Positions 22,040 through 34,519 of a DNA stretch of 64,000 bases are shown piece by piece; the stretch's first letter is position 1, and every line of letters starts with the position of its first letter. A model generated the notes under the pieces. That model was not told the origin of the DNA, made no database searches, and saw only the letters and a program-made list of their open reading frames with translations. The stretch comes from Euglena gracilis. Taxonomy: Eukaryota; Euglenida; Euglenophyceae; Euglenales. Where the stretch lies: contig CP154954.1 in assembly GCA_039621445.1 (NCBI GenBank), positions 27,392,123 to 27,456,122 on the forward strand, in the 5' to 3' direction. The translations under genes were made by a program, and so were the position numbers.

Positions 22040-25000
22040 TTTTTCCCCAGGGGGCTATTATTATTAGTAGTCAAGGTTTCGTGTGGTCGGCCTGAGACGG
22101 GGTTTATAATGGGGAGGGTAAGTGGGGGGGGGGGGGGTATCATTGGAGGGGGTTTATGGTTGAGAGCCAACTGGGCTGGCCAGTGGTCAGCTGCACTTTG
22201 TTGCGCATAGTCTGGTGGACGCGAGGGTTGCCAAAAAAACTTATTTTGATTGTTGTTTCCGAAAATTATTTCATCGTCGTTCACTCCTTTGAAAATATTT
22301 TCCCGCCCACATTCCAAGCCCAAGCAACACAGAGTTATAAGGTGCTTTCTCCTTTTCAGTCCAGGAGCCAACACAGTCTATTGAGGAGAATTGAGAAAAA
22401 CACAGTGTGTTCGCAAATCTCCTCAATGTTCTGAAGAAATATTTTTATGGATTGCGGTCAGGGCTTTGTGAGCAATTCGAGCTTTGTTCGGGCCAAACGT
22501 TGGATGACTCTTCTTAGGTGTGTAAACCATCCCACATGAAGGTGGAGAGGACGAAGAAGACCAAGCAGGAACTGGGAAAGTGTGTCCCGCTCCACACCCA
22601 GGAGCTACATCATTGATGTCCACAAGGAGGGGTGCATGTTCATGATTTTCATCGTAAATGCTTTTTTTGAAAACGCGTGAATTTTGGTGTTTTCTTTTGG
22701 TGATCCGCACTGTGGACCCTTGAGGAAATAAGACCCCCCCTGCCTTGGCGACCGATCTCGCATTTGAGCTGTATGCCGGTGAATTTGCCCGACTGGGCCA
22801 ATGTCCCTTTTATTTGCCGGGGTTCTGGTCCAGCTTTGTTTCCGGTTGGTTTCACATTACCCCTACACTACGTGTGGAACACGACCGTTTTGGAACTCTG
22901 GGACGGGCAAACATTTCGCGTTCTTGGCCCTCTGTAAAATTGCACTGGGTTTTGTTTCCCTTGGTTTCATCCTCGAGAAGCAAGAGAAGCCCAAAAAAAT
23001 ACACGAAAGCGCTGGTCTTCCTCCCCCTGCATTTCTGTGTGGCAACTTCCAATGCCAGGTGGTGGTGGGTTTTGAAGTCAGGGAAAGGAGGCAGTTTCAC
23101 ACGAATGGTCCGTTTGTGTGCAATTCCAAGAGTTGACCAAAAAGATTTCACTTTTTTGAACCTTGACAGTCGCTTTTGAGACAAGAGCAGAGTGAACACA
23201 GCTCCACAAAATCTAGGTGCTGCAGAATACCTTAGGTGGTCAATGAAAGTTTGTCAGGGTATTGCATAATGCGTCCCCCTGAATGCAAAAAAAAAAATTA
23301 TGTCGGCCACACCATCTATTCGCAGCCGATGTATTGCGCTTCATTTCTCAACTGAAAGATTGGGTGAAGAGTGGTTTTCAAATATTTATAATATTTATTT
23401 TATATATATAATATATATAATATTAATAATATAAATATATATATAATATATTTTTCCAGAAATAAAATTGTTATTTGGCATTTATGTTGGTGTTTGAGTG
23501 GTAAAAGTGATTTTCACAAAAAAAATGGTTTTCACGGCTCAGCTACCAATGCCTAGATTTGGGCCCCTGCGGCATCATTTTTGTCCAATTTCAAGTTAAG
23601 ATTTAAAGCATGTTGAAGTATTTCCTTAATATGTCCTTATTACACATATAAAATCTATAATACCTAGATATAAAGCACATATAATATACTGAATCGTTTA
23701 AATGCATTTGAATCAAGTGCTTGTGCAGTTGCACGAATAATCCTTTTTTTTTGCTGGTGAAAGTGTTCCGTTTGCACAAAAGCAAATGGACCATTTTGAC
23801 AATTGCGCAAATGGACCACCAAATTTTCGAAGAATAAAATGTGGCATATGTGACTCTGTCTTACTTGCTCAAAGTTGTTCCTGCAACATGCTATGTTGAT
23901 GAGGCAGCCTGTTGGGCAGTCTCCAAACATATGTTTGGCCTGTGGACCCTGTGTGCTCCGGGGGACACTTGGTCCGGGCACCCTAACTGTCAAAAGCTTA
24001 GTTTTCATCTCTGGGTCCTGGCGCCCAGCCCACACCATAATTAAATTGTCCTGTTTTGAATGCCAAGTGGTGATTTTCAAAAAAGGTTGTCATTTGCGCA
24101 ATTGCACAATTGCACCAATGGCCCTAAACAACTACCTGTTGAGGTTAAGGCTTCTCCAGCCCTGCTGATTTCCAGCAAGGATCCAAAAAAAATAACCCCT
24201 CAAAAATTGAATCCCCTACAAACTTCCAAAAAAAACACTGAATTGTGTTTGATTTCTTTCAGTATTGTGTGAAAATTCATATTTTTTAATTATGCAAAAA
24301 ATAAATGTTTGACCGAAAATTTGGGCCCATTCTCCAATTTTTTTGCACCCCCAAGCAGAAAATATGTTGCCATCCAACCGCCCTTCGATTGGTTGGATGG
24401 GAAACCGAATACAAGCTAAGGGGCCTGGACTGGGAAAAAGGGCTTGACCCTCCCTTTAAGCTACAGGGAGTGGGACCACCTGTTGCTTGGATGGCACCCT
24501 GGTTGCTGATGGATCAAGTTTTGGTCCTAGCCCGTATATTTTTCAAGTCGCGTTATTTTTTCAGAGGAACTTTCCAAGGAACTGCACCAACCAATAAAGT
24601 TGAGGAAAGGCTCGACGTTTGGCATCAGGCCGAATTCGATCATTTTGAGAGGGGGCTTCAGAGTACCCTGGGGTGTCTGGGCGGGCAGACACCCCTGGGG
24701 ATCATCCTTGTCCTGTTGTGGGCATGAAATTGCCCAAAAATGCGTCTTTTTGGGCCTCAGGCGCTGAGTGCCTTTGGCCGAGTGCCCAGGAACACCCCTT
24801 CCCCAAGGAAGGAGATATTGGTGCCTTGGAGTGCCTGTTCCAGTATACGCTCCCATGGAAGCCTTAAATTCAGCCAATTTGAGTGTGACAATGCAAGTAT
24901 CCCCCAAAATTATTCTGATTTCTGTATCCCAAAAAATAATTCCGATTCTGGTTTTTTTTTGAATTTTTGAAATGGACCCAATTTTTTCCCTGTGGATGTG

Positions 25001-25410
25001 TCCAAAAATGGTCAATGAAAATGTTTCATTGTTAACAAACAAATCTGAAACGAGCCAATTTGACACCTGAAAAATAATGGGTGAGGATTTGCTCTGTTTG
25101 AGATTTTTGCCAATTTTTCTGCATCTTTTTCGGGCTTTGTTCCAACTTGTGGGACCATTGAAGGACTCTTGGAAAGCTGTCTTTTCACAGTCAACCCGAA
25201 TTTGCAAGGTATTTTTTTTGGCACTTTGTGTCAATTGTCATTTTCATGGGTACAACACATGCCGAACAGGGGGGTGCTATGGGAGGGCACGGGGTGGGCC
25301 CCCACGGGGGTCTGGCGCTGGGCACATTTGACCAGAGACACACGCAATCCACATAGCACCAGACCCCCCCACTCCTCCAAAGCCTCCCCCCTCCCCCACA
25401 TCCCTGCCAC
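22040..25410. other. Long intron or spacer of gene C
   Basis: Mostly AT-rich. Weak candidates only: a small open island at 22517-22579 (MKVERTKKTKQELGK) and a hydrophobic frame at 22907-22980. An AT-rich tract of (TA)n type lies at 23395-23460. Nothing else is supported. Confidence 0.4.
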
Positions 25411-25414
25411 TCAG

Positions 25415-25657
25415 GGTCATGGTCAGCACCGCGTGGCTGAACTGGCGGGTCTTCGACCGCTTCCTGTCCCTCGCCACGTGGCAGCACCCGCGGTCCAGCG
25501 TCCTCGCCCTCGGCTTCTTTTCCGGCTGCTTCCTCCTCACGTTCGTCCTGCCGGGCTGGGTGATGCTGAACTTCCTGCTGGTGGTCTATTTGTCCATCGG
25601 CGGTCTGACCAACCTTCTGGGCATTTTGACGGCACAGCTAAAAGTTTTCTTTTCGGT
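25415..25657 (+). CDS. Transmembrane exon (gene C)
   Basis: The acceptor ccacatccctgccactcag opens MVSTAWLNWRVFDRFLSLAT, then WQHPRSSVLALGFFSGCFLL, then TFVLPGWVMLNFLLVVYLSI. Two hydrophobic helices are separated by a Pro-Gly turn. The lead-in 'FDRFLSLATWQHPRSSVLA' resembles the W-x-[ND/H]-P-x-[ST] entry of MCTP/PRT_C-type hairpins and parallels the 20676 exon. The donor is uncertain (25602 or 25658). A complete C2 domain follows downstream. Confidence 0.6.
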
Positions 25658-26079
25658 GAAGTCGTGTATTTTTTTCAAAAAAATACTGGTTTGACAGCCG
25701 TGTTGGTGTGCATTTTGTTTCACTCCAACAAAACCTCTTTTCCCAAACATTTTTCCTCAGTCGCTAGCCACCCTCCCTTCCGCCTCGCAGTATTCATTCG
25801 CTACCCCATCCTCCGCTGCTTCACGTTTGCGTCTCACATGGATGGTGTTCGGCTACGGTCTGCGCCGTCAGTGCACCCTTACGTCGGTGTGCTACCCTCA
25901 ACCCCACTGCCACACTGGAACAATAGCAGTAGCATTTCTTTCCCCGGCATTCTGGTCATCTCATCTGTGCACATGTAATTGCATGTTATTTCAACCCCCC
26001 ACCAACGAGTTTTTTTTATCATTTATTTCCCGCCGCCCTTCAGGCTCGGCGGTAACAGTGTTCGTCGCCTTTGGAGGGG

Positions 26080-26270
26080 CAAAAATGGGCCGAAAATCGG
26101 CCGAAAATGGGCATGTGGTCCGGAAAAGGGTTGGCCAGGACAGTTTTTGGGTCAAAAAAGTATTTTTTTCTTCATAATTGGCATTTTTTGGACATTTTTG
26201 CAATTTCGAGTTCTGGGCACCCGGTTGGACCCCAGGTCTGGCCCAGCTCCAGCCCCCCAATACCTTGCCG
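26080..26270 (+). repeat. Dispersed repeat copy (see 5500-5720)
   Basis: Shares cataattggcattttttggacatttttgcaatttcga and cacccggttggaccccagg-type sequence with the copies at 5500, 45205 and 60090. The flank at 26455-26525 also repeats the cagccagcagccttttcc motif. Confidence 0.6.
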
Positions 26271-26556
26271 CCCCTTTTTTTCCCTCTCACCCCCAGCAGC
26301 ATTCCAGCAGCGACGCACCCATCCTCCGCTTTTGAGGACATTATTTGATCCTCTATTTCAGATCGTTCTCGGAAGTGAGCAGAGTTGGGCATTTCTTGGA
26401 ATGATTCAATCAGCAAGGTGGGAAAATACCTTTTTTTGAAACTGTGGGGGGTCAGCCAGCAGCCTTTTCCAGCCAGCTCAAATTTTCCAGCCTCTGAGCT
26501 GACCCCCCCCCCCCGGGGGGGCGTCCTTCAGCAACGTCCACAGCCTCGCCATCCAG

Positions 26557-26655
26557 GCCGGCTCTTCGTCACCATCCACTGCGCCCACGGCTTCCGCGCC
26601 TCCGACCACTTCTCCACGGACCCCTACGTGGCGGTGATGGTCGGGCAGCAGATGG
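26557..26655 (+). CDS. C2-domain first exon (gene C)
   Basis: After an acceptor (cagcctcgccatccag), the frame reads RLFVTIHCAHGFRASDHFST and DPYVAVMVGQQ. This is the classical C2 start: hydrophobic strand, 'Dxxxx[ST]DPYVxVxVG' loop 1 with Asp residues suited to Ca2+ binding. The 3' boundary is not clear. Together with 27014, 27286 and 27589 it completes one C2 domain of about 125 residues. Confidence 0.75.
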
Positions 26656-27013
26656 ACCGCCCCCAGGGGGCCATGGGCGGCGCCGCATCGCTGGCCGGCC
26701 GGCACTCCTCTCACTTGTGGGCTCTCCATTTCAATCGATACCGCGCGCCGGCCGACCCCGCCTGGGGGGGGGCCAGTTTTTGCATTGTGATGTTTTCCTC
26801 CTCCCCACATATTTGTGGCATTTTCGCCTCAGAACCCGGAGGTCTCTCTCAGCGGGAGCATCTGGCTGGTGTTTCCGCTTTCAGCACCGGCTTGTTTTGC
26901 AGAATGAAATCGCCCTTTCTGTGCGACTGCTTCTCCCGGCTGCTTGGCCGCCGATTGCTCACTGGCGGTGGCGTCCGTCCGCTTTGCCCCATGGGCGCCC
27001 TGCCCCCACCAAG

Positions 27014-27049
27014 TCCAAGCTGAAGGACATGCACCCCCTCTTCGAGGAG
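27014..27049 (+). CDS. C2-domain second exon (gene C)
   Basis: Twelve codons (SKLKDMHPLFEE) between a pyrimidine-rich acceptor ending caccaag and the donor GAGGAG|GTGTGC. Matches the C2 signature 'xTKxxKxTxNPxFxE'. Ends in phase 0, the phase of the next exon. Slight uncertainty about the exact acceptor. Confidence 0.7.
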
Positions 27050-27285
27050 GTGTGCCCCGCCAAAGACCGGCCCCTCCCAGCAGAGGGGTCTGTCTTTGGG
27101 GTGGTTTGGCCCACGGAGCCATCCGATGGATTTGTTTATTCAGCAAATTGTGCAGCTTTTGTTGGGGTGGAAGGGTGGCAGGCTTGGGGTCCGAAGGCAG
27201 AGCTCTCTGTGGGAGGCCCAACGTTTGGCTGAAACCCCGGGAGGGGCGGGGTGGGGGGACAGGCGGTCCGGGGGGTCCTCCGCAG

Positions 27286-27397
27286 ACGATGCAGTTCGTG
27301 GTGTTCAGCCCCAACACGCACGTCCAGGTCCTCCTGTGGGACTGGGACCGGTCGTCCTCCGACGACTTCCTGGGGGAGGGGCAGTTCCAAACCACCG
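27286..27397 (+). CDS. C2-domain third exon (gene C)
   Basis: The acceptor ggtcctccgcag opens TMQFVVFSPNTHVQVLLWDW, then DRSSSDDFLGEGQFQTT, with donor ACCACCG|GTGCCC. 'LLWDWDRSSSDDFLG' is the calcium-loop 3 motif of C2 domains (DxDxxxxDDFxG), with the acidic residues intact. It leaves one nucleotide, matched by the two at the start of the 27589 exon. Confidence 0.8.
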
Positions 27398-27588
27398 GTG
27401 CCCCTCCATCCCCCCCCTCTCGCGCTGCTGCCTTGTGCGTTGCCATTCACCCAGTTCCGGCAGGCGGCCAGCTTTGGGGCTCAGCGGGACTCACATGCAA
27501 CACGCCTCATTTCGGGATGCCAGCATTCCATCCCGTCAGGATTAGCCGCCCATTGCGCCGGTGAAGGTCCTGCCCCCCCCCCCGGCAG

Positions 27589-27728
27589 GCATCACGGGGT
27601 GCACCACGAGCAAGTCCAACGTCTGGGTGGACATCCGCCTCCGCCCCGCCTGCTTCGCGGACTACCGGCGGTTCGTGTCCGGCCGTGTGCGGGTCAGCTG
27701 GCAGCTGGAGGACCTTACGCCCCCCTGA
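27589..27728 (+). CDS. C2-domain terminal exon (gene C)
   Basis: Opens after a C-rich acceptor (cccccggcag) in the phase left by 27397 and reads GITGCTTSKSNVWVDIRLRP, ACFADYRRFVSGRVRVSWQL, EDLTPP, stop at 27726-27728. The last beta strands 'GRVRVSWQLEDL' fit the C2 C-terminus. The gene thus ends with C2 after membrane helices, the reverse of the C2-then-membrane order in MCTPs, so orthology is unclear. Confidence 0.75.
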
Positions 27729-28314
27729 CCGCCCGGGCCGCGGCGCGAGCCCCCGGGGCCCCGGCCCGCCGCGCCACGAGTCGACCTCTCTTCCCCTGCG
27801 CCGCGCATCGCTTAGCCGCCCCCGGCGAATCGTCGCTTCCCCTTCCCTGTGAATTGCCAGCGCCGCATGGCTGGCCCGTCCTCCTCCCGCTGCGATTCCA
27901 TTCCCTCCCCCCCAATGCTGAAGGGCCCCCTCAGCACCCCTTCCACGCAAAATTACAGGTTACGTGTTGCAGGTTTAGCTTGCGCTTTGAGAGTTAGCGT
28001 CGTTTTCGCTGTATTTGGCCCTCGCGAGGGTTCAACTCAGCACGACCCATTTTTTGGAATTGCCTTACGCTTTCGGCATACCACTTGTTTGACTTCTGGA
28101 TGTGCCATTCTTCGGCGCTTGTCTGCCCTCCAGGTTTCGCCTGTTGCTCAGCGCTTTGAAACGGCGTGACCCAGAATGCTCCCCAGCCCCCAAAGCTGGC
28201 TGCCAAGTCTGTCGAAGCAAGCAGCGATGCCCGCCATGCATCCGTTCAGCGCCGCAGCTTCACTGGCTTTGCCTGCTGTGCTTCTCAGCCTCGTGAGCCC
28301 AACGCTGGTTGGGT

Positions 28315-28355
28315 TTCCGTTCCGTTCCGTTCCGTTCCATTCCATTCCATTCCCT
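28315..28355. repeat. (TTCCG)/(TTCCA) pentanucleotide repeat
   Basis: About eight pentamers, first CCGTT then CCATT, on the plus strand. Confidence 0.9.
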
Positions 28356-28439
28356 CCATCCCCCCTGCTGCCCTCCAGGGGTCCGGCATGGCCAGCTGCC
28401 TGAGGCCATGGGGGGTCCTGGAGGTGGATGAGTGACTGC

Positions 28440-31390
28440 CCGCTTGCCTCCAGCCTGGGCCTCCAAGACCTCCTTCAGCCCCTTGCCCCACTCGGCTCCC
28501 CCCAACCAGGCGGGTGCCAGGGTGCCCCCAAGCCCTGGCCGGGGTCTGGACCCCCCCTCGTTGACAGGTTTCAAAAACGAAAAAACTTTTTCCAGCGCTG
28601 CATGCCGGAAAATGCATAATATTGCTCGCTGTTCAGCATATTGCACTTTTTTTGGATGCTTTGGTGCTCGTCCGCATGGGGAAAAAAGTTCAAAATTTTC
28701 AAGTAGAAGAGGATGTTTGGATTTTATTTTCAAAGAAAAATTGGGGATTTTCCAACAATTTTGGCCTGATATCCGGTTCTTTGGCCGTCCAAAGAACCGA
28801 AAGTTTTCTTGGCACCTTGCCATTTCGAAAGGAGGAGGGTCTGACCCCCCCATGTAGGGGTCCAGACCCCCTGTGGTCCGCTGAAATGAAGTTGGGCCAG
28901 CACACCCAAGCTGGGTGATGGGACAAAAGTGGTCAAAAATCGCCAAAATACTTTTTTTTTATCTATTTTTGTTTTTTTTGCTTCAATTTTTATTTGGCAG
29001 AAAAATAGCCCGGCTGAATTTTGGTTTTTGCTTCAAAAGGTGCCCTGAATAGCATTTTCGGTCGATATTGGGGTGTTGAATTCTTTCAGACCGGCTCGAA
29101 GCTGCAGGGGCAAAAAAAAATTCTGGCGCTTCATGTCGGGTGCCCACCAGCCTGTCCATAGCAGGCACCCCCCCCCCCTCCGAGCCCGGCGCCAAAGGCA
29201 CCGGGGCCCAGAAAAGGCCATTTTCAATGAAAGTTTTCTGGGTCCCCCCCCTCAGGGCGGTGCGCCTGCTAGGGGCAGGCACCCCATAGCACCCCCCCTC
29301 CCCCCCCGGTCGGTGAGCACAAGCCTGCTTGACGCTCAGTGTGAAATTTTGGCAAAACAGCCAAAATTGGTCGAAAAATGCTCGTAACTCGGGCTAGACA
29401 GGGAGTTGCGGAGAAATCAAATACTGTTAGATGGGGCATTTTAAGGGCTTCAATTTAAGTCTCTGGATATTTCCTTAAACACCCCGCCATTTTTGAGAAA
29501 TTTCAGAAAAATTCATTTTTGACTCAAAGGCCGAAGTTTTGCACTCAACGGCGAGAAGTTCGGCGACCGAAAACTGGAGGTAGGAGGGGGGGGGTCCCTC
29601 CCCACCCCCCCCCCTCTGAGATTCCCATACAAGCCTTTCAAGAGTTTCAAGAGTGGGTGGCCAGGACTCCCCCCCCCCCCCCCCGGGGTGCGCCAGGGGT
29701 CAGTTTTTATCCGCCCAAAAGCCGGGCTGGAAACATTTTATCAGCATTTTCGGCCAAGTTTGGCTTGATTTTGGGTGGGTGAGTGGGTGGTTGGCCCCTG
29801 GGGGGGGGGGGGCGTGGGCAGGCTGTATTTTAGTCGGGTGCCGACCCCACCCCAGGGAGGGGGGGGTGCCTGCCTGGGCAGGCACTCCAAGGCACTCCAA
29901 ATCCGACCCCGGGGGGGGGGGGGCACACGGCCAAAAGTGCCCTAGCACAACGCCGGGGAGCCAAAAATGGCCTATTTTCAAAGGAATGTGCCTAGGCACA
30001 GGCCGAAATCCAACTCCCCCCCCCCTGGGGGGCAGTGCCTGCCTGGGCAGGCACTCACAGGCACTCTGGACCTCCCCCTCCCCCCCGGGGTTGGCAAAAA
30101 AACAGCCTGGTCGTGGGTGGGTTGGGGGAGGTTTTAAACAAAAGTGGGTGAGTTGGTTCAGGGCCGGGGAAAAGTTCCCCCCCCCCAGGGGGTGAGTGAA
30201 TCTCTGGTTCAAGGATCTTTCCCGTTTATTTGACCCCGCCTTGCATCGATAGCCGTGACCGCATTGGGCGTGTATCCCTCCCGCGGCCGTCTTTTGGAAG
30301 GTTTTCTGTGTCATTGCCATTGGGAACCCAACCCGTGCCCCCTTCCTGCCAGAGAGCTAGGACGTCCATTGGCACGTCAGGAGAGAATTGTGTTCATGTT
30401 GTGCTTGGAAACTTCTGAGAAATATGCCAGTTCTATAAAAATTCTTCCCGAATCCCAGAAAGGTGTTGCAGTTCAGCTGCACCTTGTTTTGGGGGGGGGA
30501 ATCTTTTTCCACCTGTACACAGTGTGTCCCCCCACGTTGGTGCAAGGGCAGGTTTGTTTCATTTGTATCACCCAAAAAAGAGTATCATTCATTTGTCACA
30601 AAGTGAAATTTTGTGTATCACATATGTTCACCAAGAAGTGTCAGAAAAAGAAATAATTCCACCTAACGTGGTGGGAAAAAAGGGGCATGATGGCTGAAAA
30701 GGCTCAATCCTTGAGATTGCATTAACACGTACAAACCCGTGCCAATCTTCCAAAATCGTCCAAACGTGCACTTATGTGTAAACGTTTGGACAATTTTCAT
30801 TAAAAAAAATCTCAGAAAAACTCCGCAAATGCGCAAACTGGTGTAGGCAAAAAGGCAAAAAGAGGCAAAAAAGAAATGCCCATTTCGTAACTGGTGTAAC
30901 CCCTCTCAATTTGCATTGGGGTTTGATTTTGCAGTTTTATGTTTCTTCCCTGGAGAACATGGTTTTTTTGTACACACCCAGGTTGCTGTCACCATAATGC
31001 TTTAAAAAACGCCCAATCTTGCCACGGGTGGGGATGCATTTTGTCAAATCTCCCCCTTGACGGAAAGCAGGGTTCGGAACCCCACCTGGCCTGAATGTCA
31101 AATTTCACCACCCCGCCCTTCTATGTACAGGGTAATCTCGAAAGCACTGCCTGACTGTGTGGTGCAAACCCCCCAATAACAACATGCCGGGGGCATATTT
31201 CCGGGGCATATTTTTGGCACGTTTATATTGGTGGTGCAGACTTTCCCCCCTTCCAAGTACCCCCCTCCCCCGCTGCACCCTGAGAGAAACCAAGCAGAGA
31301 GTCATCGATTTCTCTCCGAGCGGCGTATTTTGGGGGGAAATAATACAGCCAGCTCGAGGCAGCACCAACGTGATATAACGTGCCAAGGGC
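28440..31390. other. Repeat-rich spacer, no gene recognised
   Basis: Contains short G/C-run elements. At 29800-30070 there is repeated gtgcctgcctgggcaggcactc, an inverted motif present at 29868-29890 and 30036-30056. No exon with credible splice sites was found. Confidence 0.45.
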
Positions 31391-31394
31391 GTGC

Positions 31395-31656
31395 GCAATT
31401 CCGAAATTATGCCGACGGATGCGGGTTGCCGAAGGGCGCGAAAGGGGGCCCGGCCCTGCGGCCGGCGGGATGCGGGGCGCCGGGCTGCCCCAGCACCCCC
31501 GCTCCCCCGTCCCTTACCGGACCGGCGCCGGCCGCAGCCGCCGATCCCCCACCCCTCCGGTCGCTGCCCATCGCTGTGTCACGCCGGTGCTCGGCCGGCC
31601 CCGGCAGCATGCCGCCCCACCCAGGCTCTGATGGGCCCGTGGAACACAGCAGCCAT
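31395..31656 (+). CDS. Probable first exon of unknown gene D
   Basis: A CpG-rich island starts abruptly at about 31395 and ends at a strong donor, CATG|GTAAGG, at 31657. An ATG at 31609 (context gccccggcagcATGCC) opens MPPHPGSDGPVEHSSHG up to the donor. The GC-rich region before it would be promoter or 5' UTR. Whether translation begins here or further upstream in the same open frame is not certain. Confidence 0.4.
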
Positions 31657-32558
31657 GGTAAGGTTTGATTGGGAGACAGTTGGCTTAGTTCGGCGTATCT
31701 GAGCATCTCAGGTGGGCTGCAGAGAAGTGCAAAAATGAATTCGGCAAAGAATTTTCCATGGCCACTCTTGTTACAGTCGACACAGACTTTTTTCCTTTGT
31801 GTTTGTGTGTTTTTCTTATTTGCATCAAGGATAGATTTCCTGTCCATCGTTAGCATCTCAAAGCGTTCGAAATGAACCCTGATTCCAAAAGAAATGACCC
31901 GTTTTCTGACTGATTCGTTTTGAAGCCAGTCCGCCACACCACGCAAATTGTGGCATGAAGCGCTGCTGGAACGCTGAATCGCTGCTGTCATTTAGAGTTG
32001 CAGTTTTGCAGTGTGCATCCCGTGATGGGAAGAGTTGAGTTCTTTCCCATCAATGATCGCACGTGTCCATCGGCAAACATCATATTTCATTGGCGGACCC
32101 GAACCCATCCATTGCACTCCGCTGGAGGTCCCCCCCCCCGACAAAGGTGCCTGGCCACGGCATCCCCAACGCCAACTCCGGCCCTCCAGTGTGGGGCCCC
32201 CTACGGCTCTCCCGGCCCCAGCCCCTGGCGATACCCTCCGAGCGCCCCGTTGCTGGGAGGCATGGGGGGGGATGACCAACCCCAGCCGCTTTTGTTGCTG
32301 CAGCTCCTCCTGGGGGTGACGTCTTATTCGGAAGTGGCTGGCTGGGTGTCCGCGCAGAGGAGGATGCAGTCCTATGGGAACCGGTCATATGGCCCTTAAA
32401 TGGGTATTCCGGTTGGCCAGCCGGATTAGTGCCTACGGGTGTGAAAAAAAAAATGCAAACGCTGGGGTTGTTTTGTCGCCAACGGATGGATGGCTGGCTC
32501 CGACAACTGAGACCTTGAAACGCCTGCTGCGTAACGGTCGGACCCCCCCCCCAACGGG

Positions 32559-32682
32559 GTCCTCCCGCCTCCGACCCCCACCTCCCCCCCTCCGGCGTGC
32601 CTCCCGGCCTCCGCCACCTACACCGTTCCGCTGCACGACTACCACGCCGCGTATGACGCAGGCGTTCCGTCCCTGGTGTAAG
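32559..32682 (+). CDS. Proline-rich exon (gene D)
   Basis: A plus-strand frame gives Pro-rich sequence and then ACLPASATYTVPLHDYHAAY and DAGVPSL up to the donor CCCTG|GTGTAAG. The opposite strand has stops in comparable frames. The acceptor is not clear. Function unknown. GC-rich islands at 32130-32330 and 32733-32800 may be further exons, but their frames are ambiguous. Confidence 0.4.
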
Positions 32683-33300
32683 CCTGCAGAATTACCATGG
32701 CTGGCTTGATGGGGGGGGGGGCGTCGATGGAGGTGGGATGCGTGCCGCCAGCAGCGCCACCATCGTGGGCAGCCCCGTCCTTGCGGCCTCCACGTATTTG
32801 ATGCCTGATGTGGAGCAGGGCTCAAGTTGCGATGACCTGCACAGGCACACACGAAGCCGGAGAAATGTTTTCTTGCGCCACCGCCACCACAGAAAATTGT
32901 TTTTGCTACTGGCTGTTCCATAGCAGATTGTTTTGTTGTGTGCCCTGTGCGCCGCAGCAGTATTTAAAGTGTGTGCCGCGAGCACCACGGCACCAGAAAA
33001 GTTGTCGAAAGCTGCAAAGAAGCTGAAGGAATTCTGTGCTGTGTCTGCGGTGGAAACAAAATTTGCCACCACAGCGGGAAAAAATTGCCAGCCCAGCAGC
33101 GCTGTAAATTCAAGTTTGCTTTTTTGAATATTTGGTGTGGATTTATGTGCAGATGCAACACACGTACACCCACACACGCAAACAGACACACATGTGAGCG
33201 CGCACTCACACCCGACGCGCCCACCTGCACGCACACAGGCGCGCATGCCCACCCACACATGTGCGCAGACGCACACACACAGTCACTCCCTCACTCAGCA

Positions 33301-33347
33301 CACCCACCACCCACCCACCCACCCACCCACCAACCCACCCACCCACC

Positions 33348-33402
<55 letters not shown>
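33301..33402. repeat. (CCCA)n then (CA)n microsatellite
   Basis: Tetramer CCCA array to about 33356 followed by a CA array. Thr/His- and Pro-rich frames here are artefacts. Confidence 0.97.
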
Positions 33403-33404
<2 letters not shown>

Positions 33405-33561
33405 CAACGCACACATACACACATCTGCTGAGCCCCTTCCACCCGCCGCCACTCAAAGTGCAATGCAGAGCCCTGCAACGTGGATCGCCCCCATTTCGAC
33501 GTGGCAGTCCCCATTCCCTCCTCCCCTCCCTCCCCCATCCCCTCCCCCTCCCCCGGCCAGG

Positions 33562-33657
33562 TCCAGCGGGTCGCCACCCCATCCCACACAGCTTCGTGGC
33601 TGGGGGATCTGCCTGGAAGGCCCCGGTGGGGGTCGATGCCGGCCGCCAGTGGCAGTG
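33562..33657 (+). CDS. Candidate exon (gene D)
   Basis: An excellent acceptor (ccctccccctcccccggccag) and the donor GGCAGTG|GTAGGA define about 97 nt. All three frames are open: VQRVATPSHTASWLGDLPGR, SSGSPPHPTQLRGWGICLEG or HPIPHSFVAGGSAWKAPVGV. The exon is supported by its signals; the reading frame is not determined. Confidence 0.4.
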
Positions 33658-34519
33658 GTAGGACACAATCCTGTCGTCGGAGTTTCGTGTCAACCAACTC
33701 ACAAGGGACTCATGCACAGAATTTTTTAAAGGTCGGGGACCCTGGGGAGGGGGGGATTTGATGGTTGTCCCCCAGGGGTTGGGTTGCCGTGGGAGGTTAG
33801 CTCACATTTTGGTTGGCCGACCGTGGCCGGCCGCAGCCAACCAAGCTACTTCAGCTCGGCTGACTGGTTGCACCGCGGCCGGTCCAACCAACAGGGAGGC
33901 ATCTTTCTGTGGTTGGATCGCCTTCGGCTGCGGCTGGCCGCAGCCCAACCAATTGTTGAACAACTCCAAAGGTGATGAGGTTTTTGAAAAAATATGGTTC
34001 GGGTTTCGAGATTCTCATATGCAAACAGCTGAACCCCTCAACGTTGTTATATTGGCGGGGTACACAGCGAACCCAAAGTCGAAAAAATGAACACAAACGT
34101 CGGTCAAAAATCAAGAAATCTGAAAACCTAATTTCGGTGGATAGACAATGTACCATCGATGCCAGAATTATTTTTCCCCCAGGGTTGGCCTGTTTTTTGC
34201 AGAGATTTTGCAATTTCATTTTTTTGCTGAATTAGATAAAATTCTGCCAGAATGAGGATTTTTTGAATTTTTGAATTTTTTGAGGAATTTGCGGCATTTT
34301 TTTGGTCAAAAATTTAAGGTTCCCCTTAGGTTTTTGACTCTTTGAGGCGCTTTTAAAAAATGCCTGGAGCAGGAGAGGGACAGGCCGAGTCCCCCAGAGG
34401 CCCCGGGGGGTTCCTCTGTTTTTGACGCAAGAAAATAGTGGTTTGCACCTCAAATTCGATCCCCTTGAAGTGGGTTCCCAATTCCCCCCAGAGGGTGGGT
34501 GGGCGGGAGCTCCCCAAGT

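Noticed and set aside
21388-22374. 328-residue minus-strand frame
   Set aside because: Low-complexity, crosses G/C runs, no motif; the plus-strand exon at 21680-21783 has in-phase splice support.
28376-28435. Short terminal exon GSGMASCLRPWGVLEVDE
   Set aside because: Has an acceptor and stop but no upstream exon in a consistent frame; gene C already ends at 27728.
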